Assembly (NCBI GenBank): GCA_032718565.1
Contig: JAVGVS010000840.1
Coordinates: 1 to 64,000 of the forward strand
DNA length: 64,000 nt
Reading direction: 5' to 3'
Source of the DNA: Distichodus sexfasciatus
Taxonomy: Eukaryota; Chordata; Actinopteri; Characiformes; Distichodontidae
Shown: in pieces, positions 46,743-57,984 of the stretch
How the letters are laid out: each line of letters opens with the position of its first letter
How positions within the stretch are numbered: position 1 is the first letter of the stretch
Made by a program: the position numbers and the translations under genes
Notes under the pieces: generated by a model
The model's database searches: none
Seen by the model: the letters and a program-made list of their open reading frames with translations, nothing else
Told to the model about the DNA's origin: nothing

Positions 46743-48250
46743 TTATTGTAGTCGTTCAAGTCCTTCAAAGGTATTGCAAGCTGCCAGAAAAATTTCTATT
46801 CCATGATTACCGTCATCAGTAAATGGATTGAGATGTATGTTTCTGCTTAGCTGTGCAACCATTGCTAAAGGAGGCCTTGGAATTTGTGCCATGCTTGTGG
46901 TCCACAGCTGTAAGGGTGACAGGTCATCAGCTGTATGTATTGAATGATTGTTCCACTGCAGAACTAATTCATTTAAGGCTCTGTTTATCCTTGGTAAGTA
47001 AACATACTGTAGGGAAGTGAGGTGGAGGTGGTTATTTATGAAATTCCAAAGCTCTCCATGAACAAAAAAAGGTCTTTGAAATGAGCTGAAACCACTCTAT
47101 TGACCTCAGCCCAGAGCCTCTCAATACGTTGGTTGTGGACACTTGGTCCAACTATAAAACTTCCTCTGTTCATCCCACAGTTTGCAATCATAAAACTTGC
47201 AATGACCATGTTTTCACTATCAGCATCTCCACGGACACGGCTGGGAAGTCCAAAGTGCTCAAGAGCAGCTTTGAAGAGTTCAAGGGCTGTTGATGCACTG
47301 TTGTTGGTACAGCATTTGAGATTTGAGATGCTGTTATGCACCTGCTAAATCCATTAATGCATTCATGAAACACAAAGCCCCATGCATTTAGTTTATGGTT
47401 TGTATCTTTATGCCTGCAATAAAAGGGTAGAATTAGATTTATTTGATATCAGCACAGAAGGTACAATGTAGTCTAAAATGTTTTGTCATAAACCAAGCAA
47501 TACCCCATATATGCCAGAAACAAACGCTATGTTTATGACTACAATGTCTACAAAACTAATAATCATGAGAAAGATATAGAACCACTTTTATTAATCATTG
47601 GATTTTTAAACCCGTCCTTTGTGAATTTTAATTTTAAAATTGTAAACAGATTGTGTGGGTACAAAAAGAAAGATTATTTATCATTGTGAACACAGCACAC
47701 AGTGCACCACAACATTTTACCCATCCGTGAAGGAGCAGTGGGCAGCTAACAAGGTCAGGGCCCAGGGAGCAATGCTTGGGGATGGTACCTTGCTCATGAG
47801 TACCTCAATGGTACCTTTACCAGTCTGGGATTGGAACCGGCGATCTTTCAATCATGGGGTGAACGCACTAACCATTCCACTACCGACTGCTCCTACAACT
47901 AGTAAAAGCCCAACCCAAGGCCAGGTTTAATAATTTTAGGAGGGCTCTTGTTGAGTAGATTCAGAGGGGGAGGGCTGGGTTTACATACCAGAGTTGAGTG
48001 GTGAGATGAATATTACAGACTAGTCTTCTAATAAACCATCTCCTCCGCACTGCCCTGCCTACTGGATCCAAAATTCGCATACGTTCACGAACTCGACACT
48101 TTTGCACTCTGACACCTCTTCCTCTTAAACTTCCCATTATGTAGGTTTCTCCAGCATTTGGTGTCAGTGCAAGCACGCTGAGAATAAGAGTGTCCCATTC
48201 AGTGTTGGATAAGGAGCTACGTATAACTGCCTTAGTCCAGTAGTATAGCT
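46743..48250 (-). pseudogene. Integrase-core (DDE) transposase relic, two exons
   Basis: Minus strand. Exon A (about 48250 to 47989) encodes SNTEWDTLILSVLALTPNAG and RVRERMRILDP, a DNA-binding-type N-terminal part, and ends CTCTG|GTATGT. The intron (47988-47414, 575 bp) ends TTTTATTGCAG. Exon B (47413-46743) starts GCATAAAGATACAAAC, so the junction codon is TGG and the joined motif is L-W-H-K-D-T-N-H-K-L. It continues HECINGFSR, CTNNSASTALELF, GLPSRVRGDADSEN, SVHNQRIERLW, then LPRINRALNELVLQWNNH, and stops at 46745-46743. The Asp of KDTNHKL, the Asp of RGDADSEN and the Glu of RIERLW fit a DDE triad. Two frameshifts (near 47325 and near 47040) break it. Superfamily is uncertain: IS3EU or another rve-type DNA transposon is possible. 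The upstream part is lost at about 48250, near a LINE. Confidence 0.8.
47672..47900 (-). mobile_element. SINE-B in the integrase intron
   Basis: TTATCATTGTGAACACAGCA, CATCCGTGAAGGAGCAGTG, ATGGTACCTTGCTCATGAG, GGATTGGAACCGGCGATC (box B, antisense) and CCATTCCACTACCGACTG. It lengthens the intron of the integrase relic; without it the intron is about 345 bp. Confidence 0.8.
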
Positions 48251-48359
48251 GAATGGTTAAACAATGTGCAAGTGTTCACACAAAGCATCCGCGAGATAGC
48301 TGTCCAGCTAAATCACACAGATTCATAACTTGGATGCTTGGTATATTAAATCTGAAGGA

Positions 48360-49665
48360 AAAAACAGAGCACAGAGACTGCGCTGATCAACTGGCTGAGG
48401 TCTTCACAGACATCTTCAACACATCACTGAGCCAGATGATTGTCCCAGCGTGCTTCAAGTCCACCACCATCATCCCATTGCCAAAGAAATCTTCAGTATC
48501 CTGCTTGAATGACTACCATCCCATCGCTCTGACCCCCATCACCATGAAGTACTTTGAGAGACTTGTCATGGCACAGGTGAAAAGCAATCTCCCCTACTCA
48601 CTGGACCCACTGCAGTTTGTCTATCACACAAACAAGTCAACTGAGGATGCCATATTCACTGCACTTCACCTTTCCCTCTCTCACTTGGACACTAAAGACT
48701 CATGTTAGACTGCTGTTCATAGACTTTAGTTTAGCATTCAACACCATCATTCCCCGAAGACTGTGTGTGAAACTGAGTGTATTGGGAGTGAGCATCTCAT
48801 TGTGCAACTGGATACTGGATTTCCTGTCAGAGAGGCCTCAGTCTGTCCAAATCAGCGACAACGTTTCCAGCACCATCAGACTGAGCACAGGAGCTCCTCA
48901 GGGGCTCATCAGCAGCAATGATGAGTCAGCGTACAGAGATAGGGTTCAGCAGCTGGCTGTCTGGTGCAGTAAGAACAACCTGTCACTGAATGTGGACAAA
49001 ACCAAAGAAATGATCGTCAACTTCAGGAGTAATCGCTCCACCCACACACCACTCAGCATCCACGGTTTCACAGTTGAGACTGTAAAAAACACAAAGTTCC
49101 TGGGAGTTCACATCTCAGACGACCTCACCTGGACTACCAACACCACCTCCATCACCAAAAAGGCCCAGCAGCATCTCCACTTCTTGAGACGGCTGAAGCG
49201 AGCTAACCTGCCCCCTCCCACCCTCACCGTGTTCTACAGGGACACCATAGAGAGCGTCCTGACCAGCATCTCCATCTGGTTTGGTAACAGCACTGTTGCC
49301 GATAACAGGCGGCTTCAAAGGATTGTCAGAGCAGCTGGCAACATCATCAGTGTGTCTCTCCCACCACTGCAAGACGTCTTTTACAAACACTGCATCAGGA
49401 GGGCCTCCTGCATCGTGCTCGACCCCCCACAACCTTCACATGGATTCTTTACACTCCTCCCATCCGGCAGACGCTATCGCAGCATCAGGACACGATCCAC
49501 CAGAATACATGATAGCTTTTTCCCACAAGCCATCAGACTCTTGAACACACTTTCTGTCCTCACACTTCCCCCCACACACTCACCCGGACTGTAAACTGAC
49601 TCTGTTGCACCTCTGCACTTTACACATCACCGTCACTGTGAAGCACATGCTGCTATACAGACTAC
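48360..49665 (+). pseudogene. 5'-truncated LINE ORF2 (L2/CR1-like), RT active site deleted
   Basis: A first frame (to about 48708) encodes RDCADQLAEVFTDIFNTSLS and TTIIPLPKKSS (RT fingers) and DPLQFVYHTNKSTEDAIF. A frameshift near 48705 leads to LLFIDFSLAFNTIIP (palm block A). The sequence LSTGAPQG is fused directly to LISSNDESAYRDRV: about 35-40 residues containing the FADD box are deleted. The rest (NKTK-like VDKTKEMIVNF, FLGVHISDDLTW, RLQRIVRAAGNI, HGFFTLLPSGRRYRSI) runs to the stop near 49592, with a GC-rich 3' UTR following. It is dead as a reverse transcriptase. ORF1 and the endonuclease domain are absent. Confidence 0.85.
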
Positions 49666-49667
49666 CT

Positions 49668-49882
49668 CATTCATGCCACTGTGAACATAGCACAGCACAC
49701 AGTGCACTGCATTTGACCCATCCGTGAAGAAGCAGTAGGCAGCTGGCACCTGGGGAGCAGTGCTCTGGGATGAGACCTTCCTCATGAGTACCCCAGTGGT
49801 ACCTTAACCGGTCTGTGACTTGAACCAGCGACCTTCCGGTCATGAGGACGACTCCCTAACCACTATGGTACCAACTTCACCA
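49668..49882 (-). mobile_element. SINE-B, antisense, directly after the LINE
   Basis: CATGCCACTGTGAACATAGC, CATTTGACCCATCCGTGAAG, GAGCAGTGCTCTGGGATG, GACTTGAACCAGCGACC and CTAACCACTATGGTACCAAC. Confidence 0.75.
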
Positions 49883-49884
49883 AA

Positions 49885-50165
49885 GTTGGGACTTTCTGAA
49901 AAATTACATGGGAGTCAACCCTGGGTGGGCACCAAGACACCACAGGGCACACTCACACAAATACACTTACATTCACACCTATGGGACAATTTAGACAACC
50001 CAATCAAGCTAAAGTGCATGCATTATGGACTGTGGGAGGAAACCAGTGTAACGGAGAAAACCCACAACATCACGGGAAGAGCACACAAACTCCACAATGA
50101 CCCGGGGATTGAACCCAGGGCTTTCTTGCTGTGAAGAGACAGTGCTAATCACTATGCCACCATGT
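49885..50165 (-). mobile_element. SINE-C, antisense
   Basis: CAACCCTGGGTGGGCACCAA, ACACTTACATTCACACC, GTGCATGCATTATGGACTGT, GGATTGAACCCAGGGC (box B) and GCTAATCACTATGCCACCAT (head). Confidence 0.8.
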
Positions 50166-50644
50166 GTAATTATTATGTGATGTTATTGACGAGTGCATAA
50201 ATTCACACACTTTGCATGCTGAGCTCTGATAAGGGTTCAGGTAAACTACTCTATGCAGTCTGGGGAGTGGTGTTTGTGTTGAGGAATGTGCGGCGCCCGT
50301 GTGAGGAGCCCATGTTGGCACACAGCTGAAATACGAGAGGATAGTTGGCAAGAAAAGGCTCGGCTCTGGCCTGCTATAAATCACCTACACGTCCGAGTGA
50401 GACTTGCCCTTTAAAACGCTGGGTAACGCTCGCCTATTAATATTTAACAGGTACAAGCACAGCATCTCCAATCAATCTGCTTGCTGCACCAATTAGCTCA
50501 CACTGGCACCAGAACCAGTCAAAGCCTGGATCCGTGTTACTACTGCAACAACACACACACTGGAGATCTTTTACTCTGTCTGTCTTTCTCTCTGTCTATC
50601 GGTTTCTCTGTTTATCTTTCTTACTTCTGTCTTATTAAATAATA
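50166..50644. other. Complex noncoding island (CNE-like)
   Basis: Repeat-free to about 50550, with GCTCGCCTATTAATATTTAA, CTCCAATCAATCTGC and CACCAATTAGCTCACACTG. No coding frame. Confidence 0.35.
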
Positions 50645-50780
50645 TAATCATTCATTCATTATTTTAACCACTTATTCCCTATCAGGCTTTTGAGGCTGAA
50701 GCCTATCTCAGGACTTCGGGTGCAAGGTGGGGGCTACCCTGGGTGAATGCCAACGCACTGAAGGGCACCCACTCTCAGAC
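50645..50780 (-). mobile_element. SINE-C 3' fragment, antisense
   Basis: TCATTCATTCATTATTTTAA, CCACTTATTCCCTATC, GAAGCCTATCTCAGGACTTC and GGGTGCAAGGTGGGGGCTAC, ending soon after GCCAACGCACTGAAGGG. Confidence 0.7.
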
Positions 50781-52252
50781 AAACCTTTACCGCCATGACA
50801 TATGATGTATTTGCTTTGTTTGCTTTGCTTTGTTTTCCATGTACTGTGGTACTTTTCTCTGTAGCTTGTAGTGTAGTGTATATTAAAATAGCAGCTTGAA
50901 AATCTGTGGCATAAGTGCACTGTTTTACAAATCAATCAGTCTAAAAGCATATTGCATGCACCAGGCATTAGACATGTATTTGAACTGATGAACACGTGTC
51001 TGACCCGAAGCTGTGCTCTCTGCCAAATTATATCACACAAAAACCAAAACCACATCAGACAAAAGCAATCAGACATCTGTTTCTCTCCAAATTAGCCTTC
51101 AATATTCATTACAGTGACAGGATTTTGGTCATGTTACGCTGACTGGAGAGCATCCAGACCTGCTCATAATGAGGTTATCCCCATATAGTCAGGCATGAAA
51201 AATGGATAAAAAATTACTTTGATATACGATCTCTCTCTCTCTGTCTCTCTCTCTCTCGCTCTCTCTCTCTCTCTGTGTGCCTTTCCCTACCAGCAGAACA
51301 CCGGACGTCATTCAACAAGTTATTTTCTCAAGTTTGTTCTATAGAAAGTTACTAAGAAAAGTGTGTATTCACAATGAGAGACACAATGACAGGGAACATG
51401 AGAAAGAAAGTAAAGCAGAGAGAAAAATAGAGAAATAGAGAAGAGAGAGAGAGCTCACAACAACACCTATGGGGCTAAAGCGCTGACTAGCTCCTGACAC
51501 CACCTCACTGAACACACGTCACTCGCACCTTTCTTTTTCTGACTTTCAAAGACACAATTACAGTCAATACACAAATACCAGAAATAATTTTGCGTGCACA
51601 TACATAAAACATCTTGTGCACATGAGAAATGTCCATTTGTGTTTTTATCCTCATTGGCCACTCAACATTTTCTGAATGCACCAGTAAAAGAATTTTGCTA
51701 ATGGCTCAACGCACTCACAGGTCTGTGAAGTTTTGATAACCACATACACACACACACACACACACAACTTGATGATCAGGAGTGTATTATCACACTGCAG
51801 TAGCTGGCCTGATGCCTGTTCTTGACTGCATGGTTTCTTTCATCAGAGCTGCTCACTGCCAGCTTTGTGTGTGTGTGTGTGTTGGCATAGACGCAGGAAA
51901 GTGTGCTGCTGTGTCGATGAAAGACACAAACACACACCAGTAGCTACAGGCCCAGTGTCGGAGAGGATTAACCTTTACCTGGGCCTGGCCTTCATGACTC
52001 ACATACACACACAAACACACACCGTGCTGTGTTAGATGAGAGAGTCCAGCTGATTCCAGCAGAGCTGATGCGGAAACTGAAACGGCTACAGTAAAAGATC
52101 AGCAGTACTCCAATTTCTAGAACTCAGATCTCATGCCTCTTTTCCATCAGACTGGTACTAGCTCCAGTGCCCAAATTGGAAATAATATATTACATATAAG
52201 ATACATGCATTTCTGCATGTTACAAGCTCCACAACCGCCTCCACTAGGGGTC
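50781..52252. other. Noncoding; CNE-like at 50940-51200, then microsatellites
   Basis: 50940-51200 is repeat-free (CTCCAAATTAGCCTTCAATA, GACAAAAGCAATCAGAC). (CT)n occupies about 51232-51275, (CA)n about 51746-51767, (GT)n about 51866-51881. No gene. Confidence 0.4.
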
Positions 52253-52834
52253 CATGTCAGTAGATTTCTGAGCCTGGGCTTTTTGCTTTGTCTCCTCGTT
52301 ACTTTCACTTTCCCTCTTGTTATCACTCACACCTGTCTCTTGTTTCCACTGACCATTGTGTTCGGCCTCTCATTAGTTGTTTGGTTTTTTCCATGCGTGT
52401 CATTGTTTGTGTTCTCGTTTGGTTAATCGGTTGGTTTATTTCATCGATTTCGTCCACCTGTCTGCTCCTTTTATTTACGCCAGTCTGACCCAGCACTCCC
52501 CCTCTGGCCACTGCTATGTCAACACTATTGTCTATGTTTCCGAGTGTTTCCTAAAAGATTTCCACCACGACCAGCCAGGCTCAGTCTCCCTCGAAACTCA
52601 CACTTTCCGTTTCCCCGCTGTCTGGGGGATTTTGCTGTCTGGGTTCTCTCGGTTGGACTGAGCTCTACTATGAGAGTTTTATTGAACATTTAATCTTCTC
52701 TTTAGTTTATAGAGTCGAGCCTCAGCTTTGGTTTTATGTGTGTGTGTGTTCAAGCAATAAGTGCTATTTGAGTAAATGGATGGCATATTTCTCCTGCATC
52801 TGTGTCCTCTGTTCTTCGGCTTTAGAACCCAATG
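52253..52834 (+). mobile_element. LTR-like sequence (low support)
   Basis: The style is that of the other LTRs in the window: TGTCAGTAGATTTCTGAGCC at the left, T-rich U3, GAGTAAATGG/AATAAG near the 3' part and AACCCAATGTGACA at the right. Flanking pentamers GTCCA and ACTAT do not match, so boundaries are uncertain. Confidence 0.4.
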
Positions 52835-52971
52835 TGACAACTATAACTTTTACCTTACAATAAGTCTTTTGTAAATAAATGTGAATATGACGCATAAACT
52901 TTAGCTTAATGTTACATTACCATTTTAATATTTAACATTTGCCAACAAAAATGAAAACAGCATTCAAAATA

Positions 52972-53232
52972 TGGGTGGCACCGTGGTTAGCGCTGCTACC
53001 TTACAGTGAGAAGATCCTTGGTTTGACCCCCAGGTTAACCGTAGGACATTTCTGTGTGGAGTTTGCATGCTTTCCCTGTGTTCAAGTGGATTTCCACTGG
53101 CGGCTCCGGTTTCCTACCACAGTCCAAAAGCATGCAATATAGGTTCATTGACGACTCTAAATTGTCCCGGTCATCACCCCCTTGACCCCAGTTGGGATTA
53201 AGTGGTTCGGATAATGATAGAATGAATGAATG
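52972..53232 (+). mobile_element. SINE-C, sense
   Basis: GGGTGGCACCGTGGTTAGCG (box A), CTTGGTTTGACCCCCAGG, GTTTGCATGCTTTCCC, CACAGTCCAAAAGCATGCAA and GATAATGATAGAATGAATGA. Internally deleted in the 3' half. Confidence 0.8.
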
Positions 53233-53346
53233 TTCAAAAAATGCTCATCAATCAAATGAGCATCCTCACAGCTTGATGTTTGTTAGATTGTTCTGTTGAT
53301 ATAGCAGCACAGACTCCATCATCTGACCTCTGTTGGCCAGTATGTG

Positions 53347-53347
<1 letters not shown>

Positions 53348-53380
<33 letters not shown>
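53348..53380. repeat. (GT)n microsatellite
   Basis: About 14 GT dinucleotides. The neighbouring 53233-53614 shows no other feature. Confidence 0.85.
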
Positions 53381-53614
53381 ACAAGCTGTCTACTGCACTC
53401 ACTGTAAATGCTTTTGGGCACTTTTATTCCAGAAGACAAGACAATTTCTGTAGAACTTTTGTCAATCTGCAGCTGCATTTCTAAAGTGAAAAGTAAGCAG
53501 ACAGGAGAAAGTTCAAAGCAGCTGTAAGAGTGAAGGAACTTTCCTATCATTTTCTACAAAATACACACTTCAACTTTGTACAGAGTGTGCAATGCTAAGA
53601 AACACACACTAGCT

Positions 53615-53860
53615 GACCCTGAGTTGCTTCGCCCAATGATCAGAAGGTTGCAGGTTCGAATCCGGGACTGGTACTGTAGAGTTACCACTGAGGTATTCAT
53701 GAGCAAGGTGCCATCCCCAAGCACTGCTCACTGGGCACTTCCCTTGTTAGCTGCCCACTGCTCCTTCACGATGGGTCAAATGCAGGGCTCACATTTGGTT
53801 GAGGTGCACTGTGTGCTGTGCTGTGGTGTGTTCACAATGACAAATAATCATTCACTATAT
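53615..53860 (+). mobile_element. SINE-B, sense
   Basis: GATCAGAAGGTTGCAGGTTC and GAATCCGGGACTGG (box B), CACTGAGGTATTCATGAGC, AAGGTGCCATCCCC, GATGGGTCAAATGCAGG and GTGTGCTGTGCTGTGG. Box A is lost. Confidence 0.8.
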
Positions 53861-55289
53861 ATATAGCTTAGCATTTTCTTGTTCCAATTGCTGAACCACA
53901 GAACGTTTCTTAGACCCGGCTGTTAAATATCACGTTCGTACGCTGTATTTCAGGATCCAGCACTAAACTCTTCTGAAGCTGTCCTGTCTCGCATTAAAGC
54001 GCTGGTTATCTGCAGCGTTTAGAGCACAGTGGCAGTAGCGTATCCGTGACGACCGTATCCTCAACGTCGTGGTTGTGGGTGATGGTTAATCTACCTGTGG
54101 GGAAGGCGGTGTCAGTCAAACCAACAGGCATGACTTTGATTAGATTTAAAATGCAAAGCACTGTGAGGGAGGAGTGTTGAGCCAAATTCACTTCCTATGC
54201 TCTCGTGCTTTACCTGCCCTGACATATTATAACATATATTATAGACAATGTGTAATTTTCAGATAAAATTCCTGTCCATCAAGCCAATTACATCCTAAAG
54301 ACTTTGACTAGCAAAATAAAATATTTTAAAATATATACGTAATAAATTATTGCTGATTTAATGCATTGTTTTGATATTTAAAAAGTTTATATATTAAAGT
54401 CAAAGTCAAAGTAAAATTTCATGTTAATTTTAACGAAGGAAATTCTGCTTTTGTAGTTGCATTTAATGTATTTTGTACTGTAATATTGTTTTGTAATGTA
54501 ATTAGTAATTATTAATCTAGATGTTATTGAATTTGTTTATTATATAAAATATTTAATGTTATATTATCATATTAATTATATTTAATATTATTTGTTCATT
54601 ATATATAATTAATTGTGTATAAAATGTGTACAGACAAAATTATATATACATAAATATATATATGTGGCATATTTATAGGGTGCATAAATTAATGCATTAA
54701 TAACACATATATGAATATTTTGCATACATATTATACTTGTACATGTATACTGTTACAGGGGTTTTTCAGGGGTGATCATCTCCCCTCTTTCTCATCTGGC
54801 AGTTAGAATGCAGCAAGTAATCAAATTAATTATTCCGGATAAATTAGCTCTGCTGTGAGAATGTGTGTGTGAAGAGGCTCACGCTCTCTGGTGCTCTGTT
54901 ATATGAGACAGGAGAGATAAGCGTGTGTGTGTGTGTGTGTGTGTTTTACCTAGTCTAATTTTACAGGCTCAACACCAGCAGACTTGAGCCGAACTTACAT
55001 TTGGAGAGGAAAAATTGCGTCCCTATTTTCCAAGATATCTCTTTTTATTAAACGGAATATGAGAGGGCCCAAAAGAAGAAAGAAGTTTCACTTCTTGAGT
55101 TCTCACTGTGATTATCAATTAGGGTTCAGGGGGTTTGTTGTTCTCAAGTCAAACTTGTGATTCACCCAAAGGTACTGACAATAAAGTCTTCACTTCAACC
55201 TTAAATTAACAGTTGGACCGCTGTATGGCAGAGATGAAATATGTATCATAATACAAATAGGATGCAAGGTAAAATGTTTTTAGTTTTTA
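53861..55289. other. Noncoding; AT-rich core with CNE-like 54765-55130
   Basis: 54230-54760 is extremely AT-rich. 54765-55130 is repeat-free apart from a (GT)n at about 54923-54943, with CAAGTAATCAAATTAATTAT and TCCGGATAAATTAGCTC. No gene. Confidence 0.35.
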
Positions 55290-55485
55290 TTCAGGACAGC
55301 ACAACACACAGTGCACCAAAACAAAATGTGAACTAGTGGACAGCTGACATGCAGCACCCGGGGAGCAGTGTTTGGGTATACACTTAGTACCTTAGTAGTA
55401 CCTTCCGTTCCTGGATTCAAACCTGCAACTGATAATTCTGCCTAGCTAATAGCCAAATTACCTTGATTTAACCCATAGTCAAAAG
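55290..55485 (-). mobile_element. SINE-B, antisense, diverged
   Basis: GACAGCACAACACACAGTGC, GACAGCTGACATGCAGCACC, GGGAGCAGTGTTTGGGTA and TTCAAACCTGCAACTG. Confidence 0.65.
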
Positions 55486-55489
55486 TGTC

Positions 55490-55618
55490 ACTGGTTCAAG
55501 TCCTGGACCAGTAAAGGATCTACTCAGGTAGTCATGAGTAAGGTACTCCAAGCACTACTCCCCAGGTGTTGTCAAAAAAAAGCTGACCACTCCTCCTTCA
55601 TAATTGAGTCAAATTGGG
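55490..55618 (+). mobile_element. SINE-B, sense, first of two
   Basis: GTCACTGGTTCAAGTCCTGG (box B), GTCATGAGTAAGGTACTCC and CTCCTTCATAATTGAGTCAA. Forms an inverted pair with 55290-55485. Confidence 0.65.
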
Positions 55619-55621
55619 GGT

Positions 55622-55805
55622 GGGGCAGTTGGTATCGTAACGGTTAGGGCAATCGTCCTGGGATCGAAAGGTACTCATGAGTAAGCTACTGTCCCCAAGC
55701 ACTGCTCCTTGGGAGCTGCCCGCTGCTCCTTCATAGATGGGTCAAATGCAGAGCTGCATTTGGTTGTGGTGCACTGCGTGCTGTGCTGTGTTCACTCACT
55801 TAAAA
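55622..55805 (+). mobile_element. SINE-B, sense, second of two
   Basis: GGCAGTTGGTATCGTAACGG (box A), AGGTACTCATGAGTAAGC, CACTGCTCCTTGGGAGCTGC, GATGGGTCAAATGCAGAG and GTGCTGTGCTGTGTTCAC. Confidence 0.75.
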
Positions 55806-55889
55806 ACTGTGTTAACTCCTCAACACACCTTATATTGACACACACTTCCCACATCTTTTTTCAAAAAGTGTGTTTAACTTGAAGCAGAT

Positions 55890-57585
55890 CTCCTAGAAGT
55901 GGGGAACACCTCTCTTCTTTCTGGGACTTTTCCAAACTTCCTGAAAACTGCAGTTGTTAAGCCCCTTCTGAAAAAGAGCATTCTTGATAACACCATATTG
56001 AGCAACTAGACCAATATCTAATCTTCCTTTTATAGAGCCAAGATTATTGAAAAGGTAAATTTCAATCAGTTGAACAACTTCACTTAAGCTTAAATGGATG
56101 CCTGGACAATTTTCAATCTGGTTTCCGACCGCATCACAGCACAGAGACAGCACTCGTTAAGATAATAAATGATATTCACCTAAATTCTGATTCTTGCAAA
56201 ATATCAGTGGTACTACTAGATCTTAGTGCTGCGTTTGACACTGTCGATCATAACATTCTTCTAGAGACTGGAAAACTGAATTGGGCTTTCTGGGATAGCT
56301 CTCCAATTGGTTTGGGTCATGCTTAGAAAGGGAGAGGTTATTATTATGTGGTATGGGGAGAGCATAAGTCTAAGTGGACGTCCATGACATCTTGCGGAGT
56401 CCCTCAGGCTCAATTCTTGCGCCCGCTCTTGTTTATACTGTATATGCTCCACTAAGTCAAATAATGAGAAGAACCAAGTGCCTATCAGCTGTACTTTACG
56501 ATACCCCAGATTTACCAAGCCTTATAGCAAATGACTACAGCCCCATTGACTCCCTCTGCCAATGCATTGATGAAATAAACAGTTGGATGTGCCAGAACTT
56601 CCTTCAGTTAAACAAGGAGAAAACTGAAGTCATTGCATTCGGAAGCAAAGAGGAAGTTCTTAAGGTGAATGCATATCTTGATGCTGGGGTCAAACAACTA
56701 AAAACCAAGTCAGGAATCTTGGTGTGATTATGGAGTCAGACCTTAGTTTCAGTAGTCATGTCAAAACAGTAACTAAATCAGCATACTATCATCTTAAAAA
56801 CACTGCAAGAATTAGATGTTTGGTTCCAGCCAAGACTTGGAGAAAACTTGTTCATGCCTTTATCACAAGCAGAGGGTGGATTATTGTAATGGTCTCTCTG
56901 CTTCAAAAAACCATTAGACAGCTGCAGCTCTTCCAAACGCTGCTGCCAGGATTCAACTAGAACCAGAAAATCTGGGCATATCACACCAGTCCTCCAGGTC
57001 CCTACACTGACTGGTTACATTTAGGGTGATTTAAAGTACTTTTACTGACATGTAAATCACTCAATGGCCTAGGACCTAAATACATTACAGACATGCTCAC
57101 TGAATATAAACGTAACAGACCGCTCGGTCATTAGGATCCGAGTCAGTTAAATACCAAGGGTTCACCTACAAAACAAAAAGGGAATCCGCTTTTGGCTAGC
57201 TATTATGCTGCCCGTAGTTGGAATCAGCTTCCAGAAGAGATCAAATGTTCTAAAACATTAGCTACATTTAAATCTAGACTCAAAACTCATCTGTTTAGCT
57301 GTGCATTTACTGATTGAGCACTGTGCTTCATCTGAACTGATTGCATTCTGTTTTTAACTGTCTTGAACTTATTTTAAATCAATTTTTAAATCATTTTTAA
57401 AACATTTTGTTGTGATCATTGTTTTTATGATTATTGTTTTTATGATTGTTCTACTTCCTTTTTTCTGATTATTGTTTTTATTATTGTTTTATGATTATTC
57501 TACTTCCTTTTGTGTAAAGCACTTTGAATTACCTATTACAATACATAATACATATATAAATAAATATGCCTTGCCTTGCCTAAAA
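55890..57585 (+). pseudogene. LINE ORF2 relic (L2/CR1-like) with (TTGCC)n tail
   Basis: Decayed RT in several frames: LKTAVVKPLLKKSIL, VLLDLSAAFDTVDHNIL-like remnant near 56220, CGVPQ-like near 56395, then NDYSPIDSLCQCIDEINSWM, CQNFLQLNKEKTEVIAFGSK, IMESDLSFSSHVKTVTKSAY and further fragments to about 57300 (TFKSRLKTHLF). The YADD box region (about 56480-56500) has been altered by substitutions. The end AAAGCACTTTGAATTACC, ATAAATAAATATGCC and then TTGCC units is typical of this LINE group. The 5' portion (ORF1, endonuclease) is absent. Confidence 0.8.
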
Positions 57586-57589
57586 AGAG

Positions 57590-57800
57590 GGTGTGGGTTT
57601 GAATCCTGCTCTGTCCTCCAGCACAACCACCACTGGGTCCCTTAATAAGACCCTTAACCCCAGTTTACCTCAGCGAGACTGTCCCTGTATTAGGAAACTG
57701 ATTTATATCAATGTCATTTTATCCAGAGCAACTTCCATATCCTAATTTGAGGAACAGTCTTCATACAGCAACTCGGGGTTAAGAGTCTTGCTCAAGGGTG
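57590..57800. mobile_element. Inverted pair of SINE-D copies
   Basis: 57590-57680 reads forward (TGGGTTTGAATCCTGCTC, CTTAATAAGACCCTTAACCC). 57715-57800 reads backward (ATTTTATCCAGAGCAACTTC, GGGGTTAAGAGTCTTGCTCA). They meet near 57700. Confidence 0.6.
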
Positions 57801-57984
57801 AACATTTTGGACACAAAATGTGGAAAGGTGGAAAGAATATCAACATCCAACTGGAACCACCATCCATCACTGAAAAGAAGTGGGGACTTACTGCACCAAT
57901 TATCAGCCATCAACATTCCTACTGTCCATATTTGACTTTAAAATGACCATTTTTATACCGCAGTCTTACATAGTGTATCTACAG

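Noticed and set aside
49115..49432. 105-codon minus-strand frame
   Set aside because: Shadow of the LINE ORF2 on the opposite strand.
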